A stretch of 7,526 nt of DNA from an uncultured Caryophanales bacterium (GTDB lineage: Bacteria; Bacillota_I; Bacilli_A; RFN20; CAG-826): assembly GCA_905197045.1 (NCBI GenBank), contig CAJJXG010000031.1, positions 1 to 7,526 on the forward strand. Reading direction: 5' to 3'. The notes beneath the pieces were generated by a model, which had not been told where the DNA came from, searched no databases, and worked only from the letters and a program-made list of their open reading frames with translations. The position numbers and the translations under genes are program-made. Positions 6,519 to 7,526 of the stretch are shown here, piece after piece (the first letter of the stretch is position 1; each line of letters opens with the position of its first letter).

Positions 6519-7355
6519 ATGAAAAAAGTTATAGTTATTACTGGCGGTGGTAGCGGAATGGGTCTAGCCACAATCAAAGAGCTAGGGAAGGATAATATAA
6601 TTGTTATAACTGGTAGAACTTTAGCAAAACTTGAAAAGGTTAGCGAAGAATTTAACAAAGATGGTTATGAAATTTATCCTTTTGCTTGTGATGTTTCAAA
6701 AAAAGACGAAGTTTTAAAACTTGCAGAATTTGCAAAAGAAAAGGGTAAAATTGTGGCGGTTATTCACGCAGCAGGTGTATCGCCTCATATGGGTGATGGT
6801 GAAACAATAATTAGAATTAACTCTTTAGGAACACATTATGTGGACCAAGCCTTTAAAAATGTAATGAGTGAAGGCGGAGTTATATTAAATGTTTCATCAA
6901 TGGCTGCTTATATGCTTCCTAATATGATGTTGCCTCTTAAATATTATAAAGATATATTTACTGACGAAAATAAATTTGTTTCTAAATTATTAAAGAAATC
7001 TAGACTATTTGGAAAAAAGATGGAAACAAGTTTGTCTTATCCTATTTCTAAAAACTTTGTAGTTTGGTATACAAAAAGAAATGCCAAAGACATGTATAAA
7101 AAAGGTATTAGAATTATTTCAGTTTCTCCAGGAAACTTTGAGACACCAATGGGAGAGCTTGAAAGTAAACAAGGTAAAGACTTCCTAAAAAACGGAGCTA
7201 TCCAAAGGTTTGGAAAAGTCGAAGAAATCGCTTTATTATTTAAATATTTGATTGATCCACGTCTTGGCTATTTAACTGGTGAAGATATTATATGTGATGG
7301 TGGCTGCATTGGCTCAATTAAATCTTTTTCTCGAAAAGAGCAAAAAGAATTTTAA
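6519..7355 (+). CDS. Short-chain dehydrogenase/reductase (SDR) family oxidoreductase
   Basis: A 278-aa classical-type SDR, a soluble NAD(P)-dependent oxidoreductase with a Rossmann fold. Visible: the cofactor motif TGGGSGMG (8-15), Arg33 after the second strand (TGR, suggesting NADPH rather than NADH), CDV with Asp58 for the adenine ring, HAAG (83-86), Asn101, catalytic Ser127 (NVSSMA), and Tyr174-x-x-x-Lys178 (YPISK), followed by SPG (203-205) and a C-terminal DGG. The Ser-Tyr distance is 47 residues, whereas most classical SDRs have about 13, so there is an insertion near the active site (about 131-170). A similarly long gap occurs in 3-alpha-hydroxysteroid dehydrogenase/carbonyl reductase of Comamonas (Ser114, Tyr155), so a steroid or other carbonyl substrate is possible but unproven. 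The start is fixed by AAGGAG 7 nt upstream. No neighbour indicates a pathway. Confidence 0.93.
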   Translation: MKKVIVITGGGSGMGLATIKELGKDNIIVITGRTLAKLEKVSEEFNKDGYEIYPFACDVSKKDEVLKLAEFAKEKGKIVAVIHAAGVSPHMGDGETIIRINSLGTHYVDQAFKNVMSEGGVILNVSSMAAYMLPNMMLPLKYYKDIFTDENKFVSKLLKKSRLFGKKMETSLSYPISKNFVVWYTKRNAKDMYKKGIRIISVSPGNFETPMGELESKQGKDFLKNGAIQRFGKVEEIALLFKYLIDPRLGYLTGEDIICDGGCIGSIKSFSRKEQKEF

Positions 7356-7397
7356 ATATTATTTTTAGGAAAAAATTTTATAGTTCATAATTTATTT

Positions 7398-7422
7398 AAC
7401 TTAACTTTTCATTAAGTTTTAG
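7398..7422 (+). terminator. Possible weak terminator after the SDR gene
   Basis: A 7-bp inverted repeat (AACTTAA at 7398-7404, TTAAGTT at 7412-7418) with a 7-nt loop is followed by a short T-rich tract. The stem has one G-C pair and lies 43 bp after the stop codon, so this is a tentative call. Confidence 0.3.
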
Positions 7423-7458
7423 TTGCTTTCATATTTTATAAAATACTTAATTGTTTTT

Positions 7459-7487
7459 TTGAAAAGTCAAAATGAAAAGCATATAAA
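7459..7487 (+). promoter_or_regulatory. Candidate promoter for a gene beyond the right edge
   Basis: TTGAAA (7459-7464) and TATAAA (7482-7487) are separated by exactly 17 bp, a good sigma-A arrangement. No open frame of useful length with a start follows inside the window, so the gene it serves would lie past position 7526. AT-rich composition raises the chance of an accidental match. Confidence 0.45.
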
Positions 7488-7526
7488 GAATAAACAGTGT
7501 ATAAATTCTTTTTTATATAATTTATT

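Noticed and set aside
7432..7445. Perfect 14-bp palindrome TATTTTATAAAATA
   Set aside because: Made only of A and T in very AT-rich DNA, single copy and with no partner site; expected by chance often enough not to be called an operator.
7434..7470. Possible minus-strand promoter starting with TTGACT (7465-7470, reverse strand)
   Set aside because: No acceptable -10 box occurs at 16-18 bp; the nearest TATAAA-like box is about 24 bp away.

Overview
The window is strongly AT-rich and gene-dense on the + strand. Shine-Dalgarno sites are purine-rich, promoter boxes resemble sigma-A boxes, and Trp is encoded by TGG, so there is no mycoplasma-type recoding. This suggests a low-GC Bacillota (Firmicutes) chromosome or a closely similar AT-rich anaerobe. 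The genus cannot be named from the sequence. No rRNA, tRNA, CRISPR array, transposase or recognisable attachment site is visible.

Layout. Bases 1-220 hold no supported gene. They do carry an ordered regulatory region: about 40-bp repeats, each with the motif AAAGTAGTAA followed by a GGAAT-NN-ATTCC palindrome, ending in a good promoter (TTGACC-17-TATACT). This drives an orphan AAA_14/DUF4143 ATPase (221-1417), which is followed by a hairpin. Next come two large, closely spaced genes: a 607-aa SWIM zinc-finger protein with a long helical C-terminus and no helicase (1472-3295), and a 1009-aa protein with a complete metallophosphoesterase core between two large regions of unknown function (3338-6367). 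After a 151-bp gap with its own promoter comes a short-chain dehydrogenase/reductase (6519-7355). An AT-rich tail follows, with a candidate promoter reading out of the window.

How the genes may work together. The ATPase and the dehydrogenase each appear to have their own promoter and look like independent units. The SWIM protein and the metallophosphoesterase are 42 bp apart and in the same reading frame, separated by a single TAG. They are the best candidate for an undescribed functional pair: a probable nucleic-acid- or protein-binding Zn module next to a predicted phosphoesterase/nuclease with unknown sensor-like flanks. This could be a defence or repair module, but that is inference from domain content and adjacency only. 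The ATPase's repeat-rich promoter, with one repeat motif lying inside the -35/-10 spacer, is the clearest unexplained regulatory structure.
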